Below are positions 9,039-17,119 of a stretch of DNA of 64,000 nt, one piece after another. Made by a program: the position numbers and the translations under genes. The stretch comes from Enterovibrio sp051650965. Lineage in GTDB: Bacteria > Pseudomonadota > Gammaproteobacteria > Enterobacterales > Vibrionaceae. The DNA is taken from positions 75,574-139,573 of the forward strand of contig JBOFRL010000023.1 in the NCBI GenBank assembly GCA_051650965.1, given 5' to 3'. The notes below the pieces were generated by a model that was not told the origin of the DNA, did no database searches, and saw only the letters and a list, made by a program, of their open reading frames with translations. Numbering within the stretch: position 1 is the first letter of the stretch; every line of letters starts with the position of its first letter.

Positions 9039-10544
9039 ATGAAAATAAAAAAAACGCTATGCGATGGACCTGATTGGACATTTGAATTGCTCGAGCAATA
9101 TCATGCTCACATCAAACGCATTGCAGAGCATTATCAATTAGATACCTATCCTAACCAAATAGAAATTATTACTGCCGAGCAAATGATGGATGCATATTCG
9201 AGCATTGGCATGCCGATCAATTATAATCACTGGTCTTTTGGCAAAAAATTTATTGATGTCGAAAAAAATTATAAACACGGTCAAACAGGGCTTGCCTACG
9301 AAATTGTTATAAATTCTAATCCATGTATCTCATATTTAATGGAAGAGAATACTATCACTATGCAAGCGCTTGTCATGGCGCATGCCTGCTATGGCCATAA
9401 TTCTTTTTTCAAAGGTAATTACTTATTTAGAACTTGGACCGATGCAAGTTCAATCATCGATTATCTTTCTTTCGCAAAAAAATATATCAGTGACTGTGAA
9501 GAAAAATACGGTGTAGAGCAAGTTGAGTCTTTGCTTGATTCTTGCCACGCCTTAATGAATTACGGTGTTGATAGGTATAAAAGGCCGCAGAGAATATCTT
9601 TATCTGAAGAGAAAATTCGCCAAAAAAATAGGGAAGATTATCTACAATCACAAATAAACGAGTTATGGAGGACGATACCTAAACATGAAAGTGTCAAAAA
9701 GAAAAAGGAACAAAATTTCCCATCTGAACCACAAGAAAACATTTTATATTTTCTTGAGAAAAACTCGCAATTGTCAGAGCCATGGCAAAGAGAAATTATC
9801 AGAATAGTCAGGAAAATAAGCCAATATTTTTATCCGCAAAAACAAACTCAAGTAATGAATGAAGGCTGGGCAACTTTTTGGCATTATAATATATTAAATC
9901 ACCTTTATGATGAGGGATTAGTGACGGAGAAATTCAGTATTGAATTTTTGCACAGCCATACAAGTGTTATTGCACAGCCGCATTATAACAGTCAATATTA
10001 CAGTGGTATAAATCCTTATTCTCTTGGATTTGCCATATTTCAAGATATCAGAAGAATTTGCGAAAATCCGACCCAAGAAGATAAAGAGTGGTTTCCTGAA
10101 ATTGCAGGCAAAAATTGGTTGGAAACTGTGCACTTTGCAATGAAAAACTTTAAAGATGAAAGTTTTATTAGTCAATACTTATCACCAAAAGTAATGCGTG
10201 ATTTAAAATTATTCTCGATTAATGATGATGAAAAAAATAACTTTATTGAAATTACCAACATTCATAATGATGAAGGCTATTTAAATATCAGACAAAAATT
10301 GTCTGCACAATATAACTTAAGCAACCGAGAGCCGAATATCCAAGTAGTCAATGTGGATTTACACGGTAACCGAGCGCTTACTCTGCGTCATATTCCGCAC
10401 AAAAAGATCCCCCTGCACCAAAGCTATGAACAAGTGCTTAAGCACGCCCATAAATTGTGGGGATTTGATGTTATTCTTGAACAAGAATTAGCCGATGGAA
10501 AATCGATTATTTTAGGAAGCTATCCGGCAAAATCAAGCAAATGA
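9039..10544 (+). CDS. ycgB: SpoVR family protein (YcgB)
   Basis: A protein of about 500 residues matching E. coli YcgB from end to end: an N-terminal LCDGPDWTFELL, TYPNQIEIITAEQMMDAY, GMPINYNHWSFGKKF, then MAHACYGHNSFFK, QTQVMNEGWATFWH and INPYSLGFA. The conserved His/Glu clusters (HACYGH, NEGWATFWH) suggest a metal site but the function is unknown; the Bacillus relative affects spore cortex formation. I use the ATG at 9039; a TTG at 9036 is equally well placed behind AGGA at 9025-9028. Together with PrkA and YeaH it forms the stress-associated trio. Local base composition is very AT-rich. Confidence 0.93.
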   Translation: MKIKKTLCDGPDWTFELLEQYHAHIKRIAEHYQLDTYPNQIEIITAEQMMDAYSSIGMPINYNHWSFGKKFIDVEKNYKHGQTGLAYEIVINSNPCISYLMEENTITMQALVMAHACYGHNSFFKGNYLFRTWTDASSIIDYLSFAKKYISDCEEKYGVEQVESLLDSCHALMNYGVDRYKRPQRISLSEEKIRQKNREDYLQSQINELWRTIPKHESVKKKKEQNFPSEPQENILYFLEKNSQLSEPWQREIIRIVRKISQYFYPQKQTQVMNEGWATFWHYNILNHLYDEGLVTEKFSIEFLHSHTSVIAQPHYNSQYYSGINPYSLGFAIFQDIRRICENPTQEDKEWFPEIAGKNWLETVHFAMKNFKDESFISQYLSPKVMRDLKLFSINDDEKNNFIEITNIHNDEGYLNIRQKLSAQYNLSNREPNIQVVNVDLHGNRALTLRHIPHKKIPLHQSYEQVLKHAHKLWGFDVILEQELADGKSIILGSYPAKSSK

Positions 10545-10550
10545 CCAATT

Positions 10551-10593
10551 AAAAATAGAGGAAAATATTATTTCAATATCTTCCCCTATTTTT
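10551..10593. terminator. Bidirectional terminator between spoVR and fadR
   Basis: The arms AAAAATAG (10551-10558) and CTATTTTT (10586-10593) pair, extended by GGAA/TTCC, with A and T runs on both flanks. It lies between convergent genes and touches the fadR stop codon, so it can serve both strands. Confidence 0.7.
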
Positions 10594-11446
10594 ACAGCGC
10601 TTCTTCCTGCGCCATTAATTCAGAAATGTGCTCTTTTTGACTCAGCCAGATCATGCCGCTTTCTCGGCCATATTTCTTAAGTATATTTTTAGTTTTGTGG
10701 TACTTTTGCTGATCAATAATATCTAGCAACTCTTTATAAAAATTAAGCGCCAACTCGCACGCATTACCATTCATAAAGTAGTAACCACCGACCCTAGAAT
10801 AAATTTTGCGCATGCCATTTATGGTTAGCAAATAAACTTTACTGTTAGAAAATTGCGCCATTCCTTGAAAAAGCAAATAATCAAAATAATTAAATGCGCG
10901 GCCAAAACAGATAGCCTCTGTTAATGATGGCGATGCATCCTTAAAGGTTTCTGTTATTTTTTTGGTATCTTGTAAAATGGCGTCTCGCTCTGCAAGTTCG
11001 CTAATTGCGATCTCAAATTTCTTATTTTCTACCAATTTTTCACAAGAAAAGATCACCTTGGTGATTAATTGACGGCAAGCTTGCGCATTATTTTTTATCG
11101 CGTGACGCATATAAATGCAGCTGATATCGGTGCGGGCGGCGAGCAGATCCTCGAGCACCCCGTGCACGTCCTCACCCTCGAGGGTCACCAGCGTATCGAG
11201 AATGCTCAGCCCCGCGGTATTCATGTAGTCGTTAATGCGCGTCGGCTTGCCGTGCTGGATAGTCAGCCAGCCATCGCGCGCCAGACGTTGCAGCACTTCA
11301 CGCAGCGTCGTGCGCGTCACCCCAATCTGCTCTGACAGCTCGCGCTCGGCGGGCAAAATCGAGCCTTGCGGAAAATGATTGTTCCAAATACTTTTAATAA
11401 TGTATTTTTCAGCAAATGCTGCTGGGCTATCGGCCTTGATCACCAT
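10592..11446 (-). CDS. fadR: Fatty acid metabolism regulator FadR (long, Vibrio-type)
   Basis: A 284-residue GntR-family regulator that senses long-chain acyl-CoA, represses beta-oxidation genes and activates unsaturated fatty acid synthesis. I start at the ATG at 11446 because the family begins MVIKA; an in-frame ATG at 11476 adds ten residues. The winged helix includes PAERELSEQIGVTRTTLREVLQRLARDGWL, nearly identical to E. coli. The C-terminal acyl-CoA domain is about 45 residues longer than in E. coli, with the extra sequence between ACRQLI and FGRAFNYFDYLLF, the same place as the Vibrio FadR insertion. The first ~120 codons are GC-rich and the rest AT-rich. In E. coli nhaB lies between fadR and dsbB; here it is absent. 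Confidence 0.93.
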   Translation of the reverse strand: MVIKADSPAAFAEKYIIKSIWNNHFPQGSILPAERELSEQIGVTRTTLREVLQRLARDGWLTIQHGKPTRINDYMNTAGLSILDTLVTLEGEDVHGVLEDLLAARTDISCIYMRHAIKNNAQACRQLITKVIFSCEKLVENKKFEIAISELAERDAILQDTKKITETFKDASPSLTEAICFGRAFNYFDYLLFQGMAQFSNSKVYLLTINGMRKIYSRVGGYYFMNGNACELALNFYKELLDIIDQQKYHKTKNILKKYGRESGMIWLSQKEHISELMAQEEAL

Positions 11447-11476
11447 CGGTTGGTTGCGCACTCTCGCCAAACTCAT

Positions 11477-11861
11477 AATCGCGCATCATATCATTGATAA
11501 AAAAAATCAAGTAACCCGTGAGCGGCGACTTATTCGCAAAGACTCATTTTTTGAAGACAAATCGCAGCAACAGGGCACAAAATAAAAACTATTTTTTGTC
11601 GCGCGCAAAACGCAGATGCTATTTTTTCAACTCGCGAAGAAAACTTCAATAAATTCATATTGAAGCATTTGCATGATTTATATTTTTGCCTAAAGATGAA
11701 TTTCATAAAAAATCTTTCTGCTTTAAAATATTCAATGGATTTATGATCCTTGCTTAGGGGAACTTTTTATCCGTTTTTCCCTCCACATTTTTGCATAATA
11801 AACAATACATTGCTTTTTATCAGTGTGAGCAATCTGTAAGTTAATCAATGAGGCACAGCCG
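11477..11861. other. Intergenic region between fadR and dsbB
   Basis: About 385 bases, divergent promoters expected for fadR (minus) and dsbB (plus). It is AT-rich in its dsbB-proximal half. I could not find convincing -35/-10 pairs or a FadR operator, and there is no trace of nhaB coding sequence. Confidence 0.4.
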
Positions 11862-12410
11862 ATGTTTTCTTTTTTGAATTATATTTCGTACACGCGCGGC
11901 GCTTGGAAGCTGCTTTTCATCAGTTGTCTTATTTTTGAGCTGTGCGCGCTCTTTTTCCAACACGGGTTAGACCTCGCGCCTTGCGTGATGTGTATTTATG
12001 AACGCGTTGCTTTGACCGGCGTTTTGCTTAGCGCATTGATTGGCATGCTTGCACCGCACCTGCAAATGGTGCGCAACATCGCCCTGTTAGGCTGGCTGGG
12101 CAGCTCAGCGTGGGGATTGCAGTTGTCAATCGAGCACATCGGTTACCAATTCCCTGATCCTAATCAGCTTTTTGGCAAAACTTGCGATTTGCTCGTCAAC
12201 TTCCCAAGCAGGGCGCCGCTCAATAAGTGGGTTCCTTGGATGTTTGAAGCGCAAGGCAGCTGCAGCGAAATCACTTGGCGTTTTCTTGACTACACCATGC
12301 CGCAATGGCTCGTGCTAATTTTTGGCGCCATGCTGCTCGTAGCAGTGCTTGTCACCCTGTCACAATTCATTAAGCCCAAAGCTGCCAAAGCAAAACGCAG
12401 CCCAGCTTGA
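11862..12410 (+). CDS. dsbB: Disulfide bond formation protein DsbB
   Basis: A 182-residue inner-membrane protein that reoxidises DsbA and passes electrons to quinone. Four hydrophobic segments are visible. The periplasmic redox pairs are C41-V-M-C44 in the first loop and C108/C134 in the second, matching the E. coli pattern. A Lys/Ala-rich cytoplasmic tail ends the protein. Arg48 in CIYER is in the position known to matter for quinone interaction. It is transcribed away from fadR and followed by a good terminator, so it is probably monocistronic. Confidence 0.95.
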   Translation: MFSFLNYISYTRGAWKLLFISCLIFELCALFFQHGLDLAPCVMCIYERVALTGVLLSALIGMLAPHLQMVRNIALLGWLGSSAWGLQLSIEHIGYQFPDPNQLFGKTCDLLVNFPSRAPLNKWVPWMFEAQGSCSEITWRFLDYTMPQWLVLIFGAMLLVAVLVTLSQFIKPKAAKAKRSPA

Positions 12411-12415
12411 TTTGC

Positions 12416-12447
12416 AAAAGCGTGCCACGACGGCGCGCTTTTTCTTT
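12416..12447 (+). terminator. Rho-independent terminator after dsbB
   Basis: Arms AAAAGCGTGCC (12416-12426) and GGCGCGCTTTT (12432-12442) pair with one G-U, loop of five, followed by a T-rich run. Confidence 0.75.
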
Positions 12448-12623
12448 TCTCCTTCGCAACCATCACAACGCTAGCCATGTGACGCAGATCGCAGTAAAAT
12501 TCACCGCAACTTAAACTCGCTTGCCGTTATTAATTTTTACTGCTGGTGGCGGCAAAGCTGCGCGCAACTTGTCCGCTTTTCATTCTCACCACAGACATTT
12601 TTAGCGACACACATGGGAATTTT

Positions 12624-14000
12624 ATGCAAAGACCTGAACTACTCTCCCCTGCTGGCAATTTGAAAAACATGCGCTACGCCTTCGCTTATGGTGCGGACGC
12701 CGTTTACGCAGGCCAGCCGCGCTACAGTTTGCGAGTGCGCAATAACGAGTTTGATCATGCTAATTTGCAGATCGGTATCAACGAAGCGCATGCACTTGGC
12801 AAGAAATTTTACGTGGTGTGCAATATTCAGCCGCACAATGCCAAGCTCAAAACCTTTTTGCGCGACGTAACGCCGGTGATCAACATGGGGCCAGATGCGC
12901 TGATCATGTCTGATCCCGGTCTTATCATGATGGTGCGCGAGGCATTTCCGCACATGCCTATTCACCTGTCGGTACAGGCCAACGCGGTCAACTGGGCCAC
13001 GGTGAAATTTTGGCAGACGCAAGGCGTGCAGCGCGTGATCTTGTCGCGCGAGCTTTCGCTCGAAGAGATTGAAGAGATCCGCAGCGCCGTGCCACAGATG
13101 GAAATTGAAGTGTTTGTGCATGGTGCGCTATGCATGGCGTATTCTGGGCGCTGCCTGCTTTCAGGCTACATCAACAAGCGCGACCCCAACCAAGGCACCT
13201 GCACCAACGCATGTCGCTGGAGCTACAATGTGCATCCAGCAACGGAAGACAGCAGCGGGCAGATCGTCAATGCCGCGCCGGCGGCGACCACTCTTGGCCT
13301 TGGCACACACACGTCACAGCCATTCTTGCTCGAGGAGCAAGGTCGCCCAGGTGAGCTGATGGCCGCTTTTGAAGATGAGCACGGCACCTACATCATGAAC
13401 TCCAAAGATCTGCGCGCGGTCGAGCATGTCGCCAAGCTCACGCAGATGGGCGTGCATTCGCTCAAAATTGAAGGACGCACCAAATCGTTCTACTACTGCG
13501 CGCGTACGGCACAAGTCTATCGTCAAGCGATAGATGATGCGATGGCAGGCAAACCGTTTGATGCAGCGCTGCTCACGACGCTAGAAAGCTTAGCGCACCG
13601 CGGCTACACCGAAGGATTTTTGCGCCGCCATCACCACAGCGAATACCAAAATTATGATTACGGCTACTCTGTCTCAACACTGCAACAATTTGTCGGCGAA
13701 TTTACCGGCGAGCGATGCGGCGAGCTGGCGCTGGTAGAAGTTAAAAATAAATTTGTGGTCGGCGACGAACTTGAGATCATGACGCCAGAGAAAAATATCA
13801 CCTTCACGCTCACGCAAATGCAAGATAAAAAAGGCAATGTGGTTGATGACGCGAAAGGTAACGGCCACTTCATGTATATACCGGTGCCCGCTGATCTTGA
13901 TCTGCAATTTGCACTCTTGATGCGCAATTTGCCACAAGGCACGAGCACGCGCAATGTTTGCGAACAGCCGTTAGACATCAAAGAGATCAAGGTTAAGTAA
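12624..14000 (+). CDS. yegQ: tRNA hydroxylation protein TrhP / YegQ (peptidase U32 family)
   Basis: A 458-residue protein very close to E. coli YegQ (TrhP), which is needed for prephenate-dependent 5-hydroxyuridine formation at tRNA position 34. It starts at the ATG at 12624 behind GGGA, not at the earlier in-frame ATG at 12546, because the family begins with RPELLSPAG. Motifs: YGADAVYAGQPRYSLR, the U32 signature in the MEIEVFVHGALCMAYSGRC region, RDPNQGTCTNACRW and GVHSLKIEGRTKS; the cysteines in these motifs are the likely iron-sulfur ligands. Its stop codon shares one base with the start of the next gene, a ferredoxin, which suggests translational coupling and a shared redox task. Confidence 0.93.
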   Translation: MQRPELLSPAGNLKNMRYAFAYGADAVYAGQPRYSLRVRNNEFDHANLQIGINEAHALGKKFYVVCNIQPHNAKLKTFLRDVTPVINMGPDALIMSDPGLIMMVREAFPHMPIHLSVQANAVNWATVKFWQTQGVQRVILSRELSLEEIEEIRSAVPQMEIEVFVHGALCMAYSGRCLLSGYINKRDPNQGTCTNACRWSYNVHPATEDSSGQIVNAAPAATTLGLGTHTSQPFLLEEQGRPGELMAAFEDEHGTYIMNSKDLRAVEHVAKLTQMGVHSLKIEGRTKSFYYCARTAQVYRQAIDDAMAGKPFDAALLTTLESLAHRGYTEGFLRRHHHSEYQNYDYGYSVSTLQQFVGEFTGERCGELALVEVKNKFVVGDELEIMTPEKNITFTLTQMQDKKGNVVDDAKGNGHFMYIPVPADLDLQFALLMRNLPQGTSTRNVCEQPLDIKEIKVK

Positions 14001-14254
14001 TGGCGCTACTCATCACGCAGCGCTGCATCAATTGCGACATGTGCGAGCCGGAGTGCCCCAACAAAGCCATCAGCATGGGGGAGCAGATCTATCAAATCGA
14101 CCCCGATCGCTGCACGCAATGCTTGGGCCACTACGCCAAACCCACGTGCCAAGCGGTGTGCCCCATTCATAACTGCATTATCAGTGATCCGCAGCGGATC
14201 GAAAGTGAAGAGCAGCTGCTCGAAAAATTTGTTCAGCTACAAGGACTTGTGTAG
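14000..14254 (+). CDS. yfhL: YfhL-type 2[4Fe-4S] ferredoxin
   Basis: An 84-residue ferredoxin. The first cluster motif is CINCDMCEPECPNKA and the second CTQC followed, after an insertion, by CQAVCP and a further Cys, the layout of the YfhL/Allochromatium-type two-cluster ferredoxins with very low potential. Its ATG overlaps the TAA of yegQ by one base, so the two are one operon and probably translationally coupled. In E. coli yegQ and yfhL are not adjacent. A role as electron donor to YegQ is inferred from the arrangement. Confidence 0.93.
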   Translation: MALLITQRCINCDMCEPECPNKAISMGEQIYQIDPDRCTQCLGHYAKPTCQAVCPIHNCIISDPQRIESEEQLLEKFVQLQGLV

Positions 14255-14317
14255 CAGGTTGTGAGCGCGCAGTGCGAACTCGCTCAAATGGTGAGATCGC
14301 ACTACCTCGCGACGGCG

Positions 14318-14392
14318 CTAGTTATAAACCGCAAGCCAAGCGCCAAGTAAAAACACAGAAATAAAAAGGATCATCAGCAGATCTTTTTTCAT
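14318..14392 (-). CDS. Candidate 24-residue membrane microprotein
   Basis: On the minus strand an ATG at 14392 opens a 24-codon frame ending with TAG at 14318: two Lys, one Asp, then an almost uninterrupted hydrophobic stretch (LLMILFISVFLLGAWLAVY) and a final Asn. The charge pattern (positive N-terminus, one transmembrane helix) is typical of small bacterial membrane proteins. A GCGAG sequence lies about eight bases upstream. It sits alone in a 330-base gap between yfhL and rnfH. No homologue is recognised; frames this short can arise by chance. Confidence 0.4.
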   Translation of the reverse strand: MKKDLLMILFISVFLLGAWLAVYN

Positions 14393-14583
14393 GGTCAACT
14401 CGCAGATCGGGCCTACCTCTTTATGGATTAGCGATAAAAGCGATAAAAATCAATGCCTATTTCTAATATGAGTGAGGATTTACCACTTCTGCCGCTGACG
14501 TGTCACCGGCGCAACAGCTCAGCGCGCCATTTTCACAGCGCTAGCCTGCGCATCGGTCGCCTGCCTACGCTTTTACGCCGTTT

Positions 14584-14916
14584 TTAGCGATTTTTGTTTG
14601 CGCGCCGCAAGCGGATTTCTTTAGGGTCGCCAAGCAGCGGCCGATAAATTTCAATGCGATCGCCATGCTGCGCCGTCGCGTCAAGTTTCACCGCACGACT
14701 AAAAATGCCCACTTTATTTTGCGCTAAATCAATCTGCGGATAAGCGTCAAGCACTCCGCAATGGGTAATAATATCTGCGATGGTCGCTGAAGGGGTAACG
14801 CTGATAGCAAACACTCGCTGCTCATCAGGCAATGCGTACAGCACTTCAACATCGATAAGATTGGCCTCGTCAGAAGTTGCTGAGGGCGGCGTGTTTGACA
14901 GCTTATTGTTTTCCAT
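14584..14916 (-). CDS. rnfH: RnfH family ubiquitin-fold protein
   Basis: A 110-residue small beta-grasp (ubiquitin-like) protein also known as RatB. The core runs from VEVLYALPDEQRVFAISV through VGIFSR to the motif GDRIEIYRPLLGDPKE, which is characteristic. Residues 1-20 form a non-conserved Asn/Ser-rich leader. Function is unsettled; despite the name it is usually encoded beside ratA. Its start overlaps the end of ratA by 14 bases, so the two are translated from one message. The pair diverges from smpB, the standard gammaproteobacterial arrangement. Confidence 0.92.
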   Translation of the reverse strand: MENNKLSNTPPSATSDEANLIDVEVLYALPDEQRVFAISVTPSATIADIITHCGVLDAYPQIDLAQNKVGIFSRAVKLDATAQHGDRIEIYRPLLGDPKEIRLRRANKNR

Positions 14917-15340
14917 AAATTTGCTCAGCTCGCAGAGTAAATGCGCTGATCATACTTGCGGCAAGCTCGGTGAAAATTTTCCCAAATGCCAGCGCTATCA
15001 GCGGATTTTTAAATTCAAACTGTAAGGTTAATTCGATTTTGCAGCGCGCCTCATCGTGCGCAACAAATTGCCAGCCGCCGCTCAAATGGCGAAACGGGCC
15101 TTCCACCAACGCCATCTCTATCCGCTGCCCCGGCACGAGCGTGTTACGAGTGACAAACATTTTACGCACCCCAAATTTAGCCACCAAAATGGAAGCTTTC
15201 ATCATGGTCGACGTATGCTCTAGCACCTGCGCCGCCGCGCAGCCTGGCAAAAATTGCGGATAAGCAGCCACATCATTAACAAGAGCAAACATCTGCTCTT
15301 TTTTATACGGCACGACTGCACTTTGGTGAAATTGTGGCAT
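14903..15340 (-). CDS. ratA: RatA family START-like protein (COQ10-related)
   Basis: A 145-residue protein of the polyketide cyclase/START fold. The typical opening VPYKKEQMFALVNDVAAYPQFLPGC is followed by VEGPFRHLSGGW and FEFKNPLI. The E. coli protein was described as a toxin blocking 70S ribosome association, while relatives (COQ10) bind ubiquinone, so the physiological role is disputed. It is the first gene of a two-gene unit with rnfH and diverges from smpB with about 120 bases between. Confidence 0.92.
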   Translation of the reverse strand: MPQFHQSAVVPYKKEQMFALVNDVAAYPQFLPGCAAAQVLEHTSTMMKASILVAKFGVRKMFVTRNTLVPGQRIEMALVEGPFRHLSGGWQFVAHDEARCKIELTLQFEFKNPLIALAFGKIFTELAASMISAFTLRAEQIYGKQ

Positions 15341-15464
15341 TCCATTTCCCTTAATGTGAGACGAGTTAATATATCACAGTTGCGCTCATGCCAAAAAACA
15401 ATAAAACTAGCGCTTACTTTTATTGGTTAACTGTTGCTGCCCTGCGCGGCAAAACGGTCAAAAA

Positions 15465-15950
15465 ATGGTTAAAAAAAACGCAAAAAGTAAATCTGGCAGC
15501 AACACGATCGCGCTCAACAAAAAAGCGCGCCACGAATTTTTCATCGAAGATGAAATTGAAGCGGGACTTGAGCTGCAAGGTTGGGAAGTTAAATCGATGC
15601 GCGCCGGCAAAGCCAATGTCACGGAAAGTTACGTCTATTTTCGTCAAGGCGAAGCTTTCATCTCCGGCATGATGATAACGCCGCTTGACAAAGCCTCGAC
15701 CCACGTTGTGGCCAACCCTACGCGCATTCGCAAATTACTGCTTAAAAAACGCGAGCTTGACACTTTGATGGGCAAAGTGAACCGCGACGGCTACACCGTG
15801 GTTGCGCTGGCGCTGTACTGGAAACAGTCGTGGGCGAAGCTCAAAATCGGCCTTGCTAAAGGGAAAAAGCTGCACGATAAACGCGACAGCCTCAAAGATC
15901 GCGACTGGCAACGCGACAAAGCGCGGATCATGAAAAGCAGCGCTAGATAA
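15465..15950 (+). CDS. smpB: SsrA-binding protein SmpB
   Basis: A 161-residue protein that binds tmRNA and escorts it to stalled ribosomes. It starts at the ATG at 15465 (KKNAKSKSGSNTIALNKKARHEF), not the earlier in-frame ATG at 15423, by comparison with the usual ~160-residue length. Motifs: LQGWEVKSMRAGKANVTESY, the THVVANPTRIRKLLL strand and the C-terminal KKLHDKRDSLKDRDWQRDKAR tail, which enters the mRNA channel. The tmRNA gene begins 46 bases after its stop. Confidence 0.96.
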   Translation: MVKKNAKSKSGSNTIALNKKARHEFFIEDEIEAGLELQGWEVKSMRAGKANVTESYVYFRQGEAFISGMMITPLDKASTHVVANPTRIRKLLLKKRELDTLMGKVNRDGYTVVALALYWKQSWAKLKIGLAKGKKLHDKRDSLKDRDWQRDKARIMKSSAR

Positions 15951-15996
15951 TAGTTGACGAAACAGGTGGTTGTGTTTAAGCTTGAAAAACTTTTAC

Positions 15997-16394
15997 GGGG
16001 CTGATTTTGGATTCGACAGGATCAGGAAGGCTCGTGGAGCATGCCGAGGTGCGGTTGGCCTCGCTAAAAAACCGCAAAAAATAGTCGCAAACGACGAAAA
16101 CTACCAAGCTGAAGACGTGCGCCTCGCGGCGTAAGTCTCTCGTAGCCTAAGAAACTACCAGCTTCTTCTCTCCCTAGCCTTCGCCTGTAGGACGGGGAAT
16201 TATGAGGAGTCAAACAGAAACAGGATCGCGCGGAAGCTTTGACTCGAGAGCGGAACCGTTAAATTTAATTCGGGTATGCCTTAATGTGGCGTGTCTGTTC
16301 GCAGCATTGAGACGAGAATAAAGCCAGACTAAGCATGTAGCGCCATTAGTTAGATTGGTTTTGGACGCGGGTTCAACTCCCGCCAGCTCCACCA
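15997..16394 (+). ncRNA. ssrA: Transfer-messenger RNA (tmRNA)
   Basis: The 5' end GGGGCTGATTTTGGATTCGA and the 3' end GGTTCAACTCCCGCCAGCTC plus CACCA form the alanine tRNA-like domain. The resume site TAGTC precedes GCA at 16087. The tag frame 16087-16134 reads ANDENYQAEDVRLAA and stops at TAA. It keeps the ANDENY head and the LAA end recognised by ClpXP, but with 15 residues it is longer than the ten-residue tags of Escherichia and Vibrio. The gene follows smpB and is closed by a perfect terminator. Confidence 0.97.
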
Positions 16395-16405
16395 AATCGC
16401 GATTT

Positions 16406-16430
16406 AAGACGTCTTCGGACGTCTTTTTTT
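16406..16430 (+). terminator. Rho-independent terminator of ssrA
   Basis: A perfect 8-base-pair stem (16406-16413 with 16418-16425) closed by a stable TTCG tetraloop and followed by a T-run. Confidence 0.9.
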
Positions 16431-16527
16431 GTGTCCGCAATAATGAAAATACATAATAAATCAGCAAGTTTTTCCGCGCGCACGAGAAATCGGCAGCGCA
16501 AAGGCTGCCGCCAATTTCTGCCGTAAA

Positions 16528-16899
16528 TTATGAAGAGGGTTTACAGTCGCGTGGGATCTTTTGGGAGTAACGAATGAGTTTTTTCATATCAAGGGTGGAG
16601 TCATAATCAGCGGGAAAACCTTCGGCGCTCTTCCCAATATCAACCGCCACGATTTCAATGTATACCGACGGGTAAGGCTCCCCGTTTTTGTCCCTGATTT
16701 TATCCATGCGGGCGTCAAGTTTGTCGAGCAGCTTTTCCTCTTTAGCCCACAACCAGTAATCCTTTTTGCTACCGCAAGGCACAAAAGCGCTCACTTCAAA
16801 CCCATTCGTGTAGATGCCGCGATAAGAGTGGCTCACTTCAGGCTTCGCCGCATCAGCAAAAAAAGAGAGCGATACGAGCGGTAATAATAACTTTTTCAC
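16528..16899 (-). CDS. Small exported protein of unknown function
   Basis: A 123-residue protein. I start at the GTG at 16899 because GAGGAG lies eight bases upstream; the GTG at 16908 sits right against that site. The N-terminus (Lys-Lys, then LLLPLVSLSFFADA) is a signal peptide, with cleavage likely after ADA. The mature part has SYRGIYTNGFEVSAFVPCGS, then YWLW and an acidic/basic helix, and two cysteines (in PCGS and RDCKP) that could form a disulfide in the periplasm. The GFEVSAFVPCGS pattern reminds me of small periplasmic beta-barrel domains in envelope proteins, but I cannot assign a family. It lies alone between ssrA and the SlyD-like gene, both separated by terminators. Confidence 0.75.
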   Translation of the reverse strand: MKKLLLPLVSLSFFADAAKPEVSHSYRGIYTNGFEVSAFVPCGSKKDYWLWAKEEKLLDKLDARMDKIRDKNGEPYPSVYIEIVAVDIGKSAEGFPADYDSTLDMKKLIRYSQKIPRDCKPSS

Positions 16900-17066
16900 A
16901 GTTAACACTCCTCGATTTCAAACAGCTCTTGCTTGCATTTTTATATCACTAATTGCCTTAAATAAATACCAAATTCCTGCGTGACGGCGAGCGCCTATTG
17001 CGCGCCACTGTTTTCTTTCGCCGCGTTTGACTTGCAAGGTAAGGCCCAAGCAGCGCTGTTCACCAT

Positions 17067-17092
17067 AAAAAAATAGACGCCTCAGGCGTCTT
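17067..17092 (-). terminator. Terminator after the SlyD-like gene
   Basis: Stem AGACGCC (17075-17081) with GGCGTCT (17085-17091), three-base loop; on the minus strand it is followed by a run of T residues (17067-17073). Confidence 0.8.
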
Positions 17093-17119
17093 ATTTATAC
17101 GTTACATCAATACCTTGAC

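Noticed and set aside
15997..17100. Genomic island inserted at the 3' end of ssrA
   Set aside because: tmRNA is a common integration site, but no integrase, no repeat of the ssrA 3' end and only one small gene follow before ordinary core genes.
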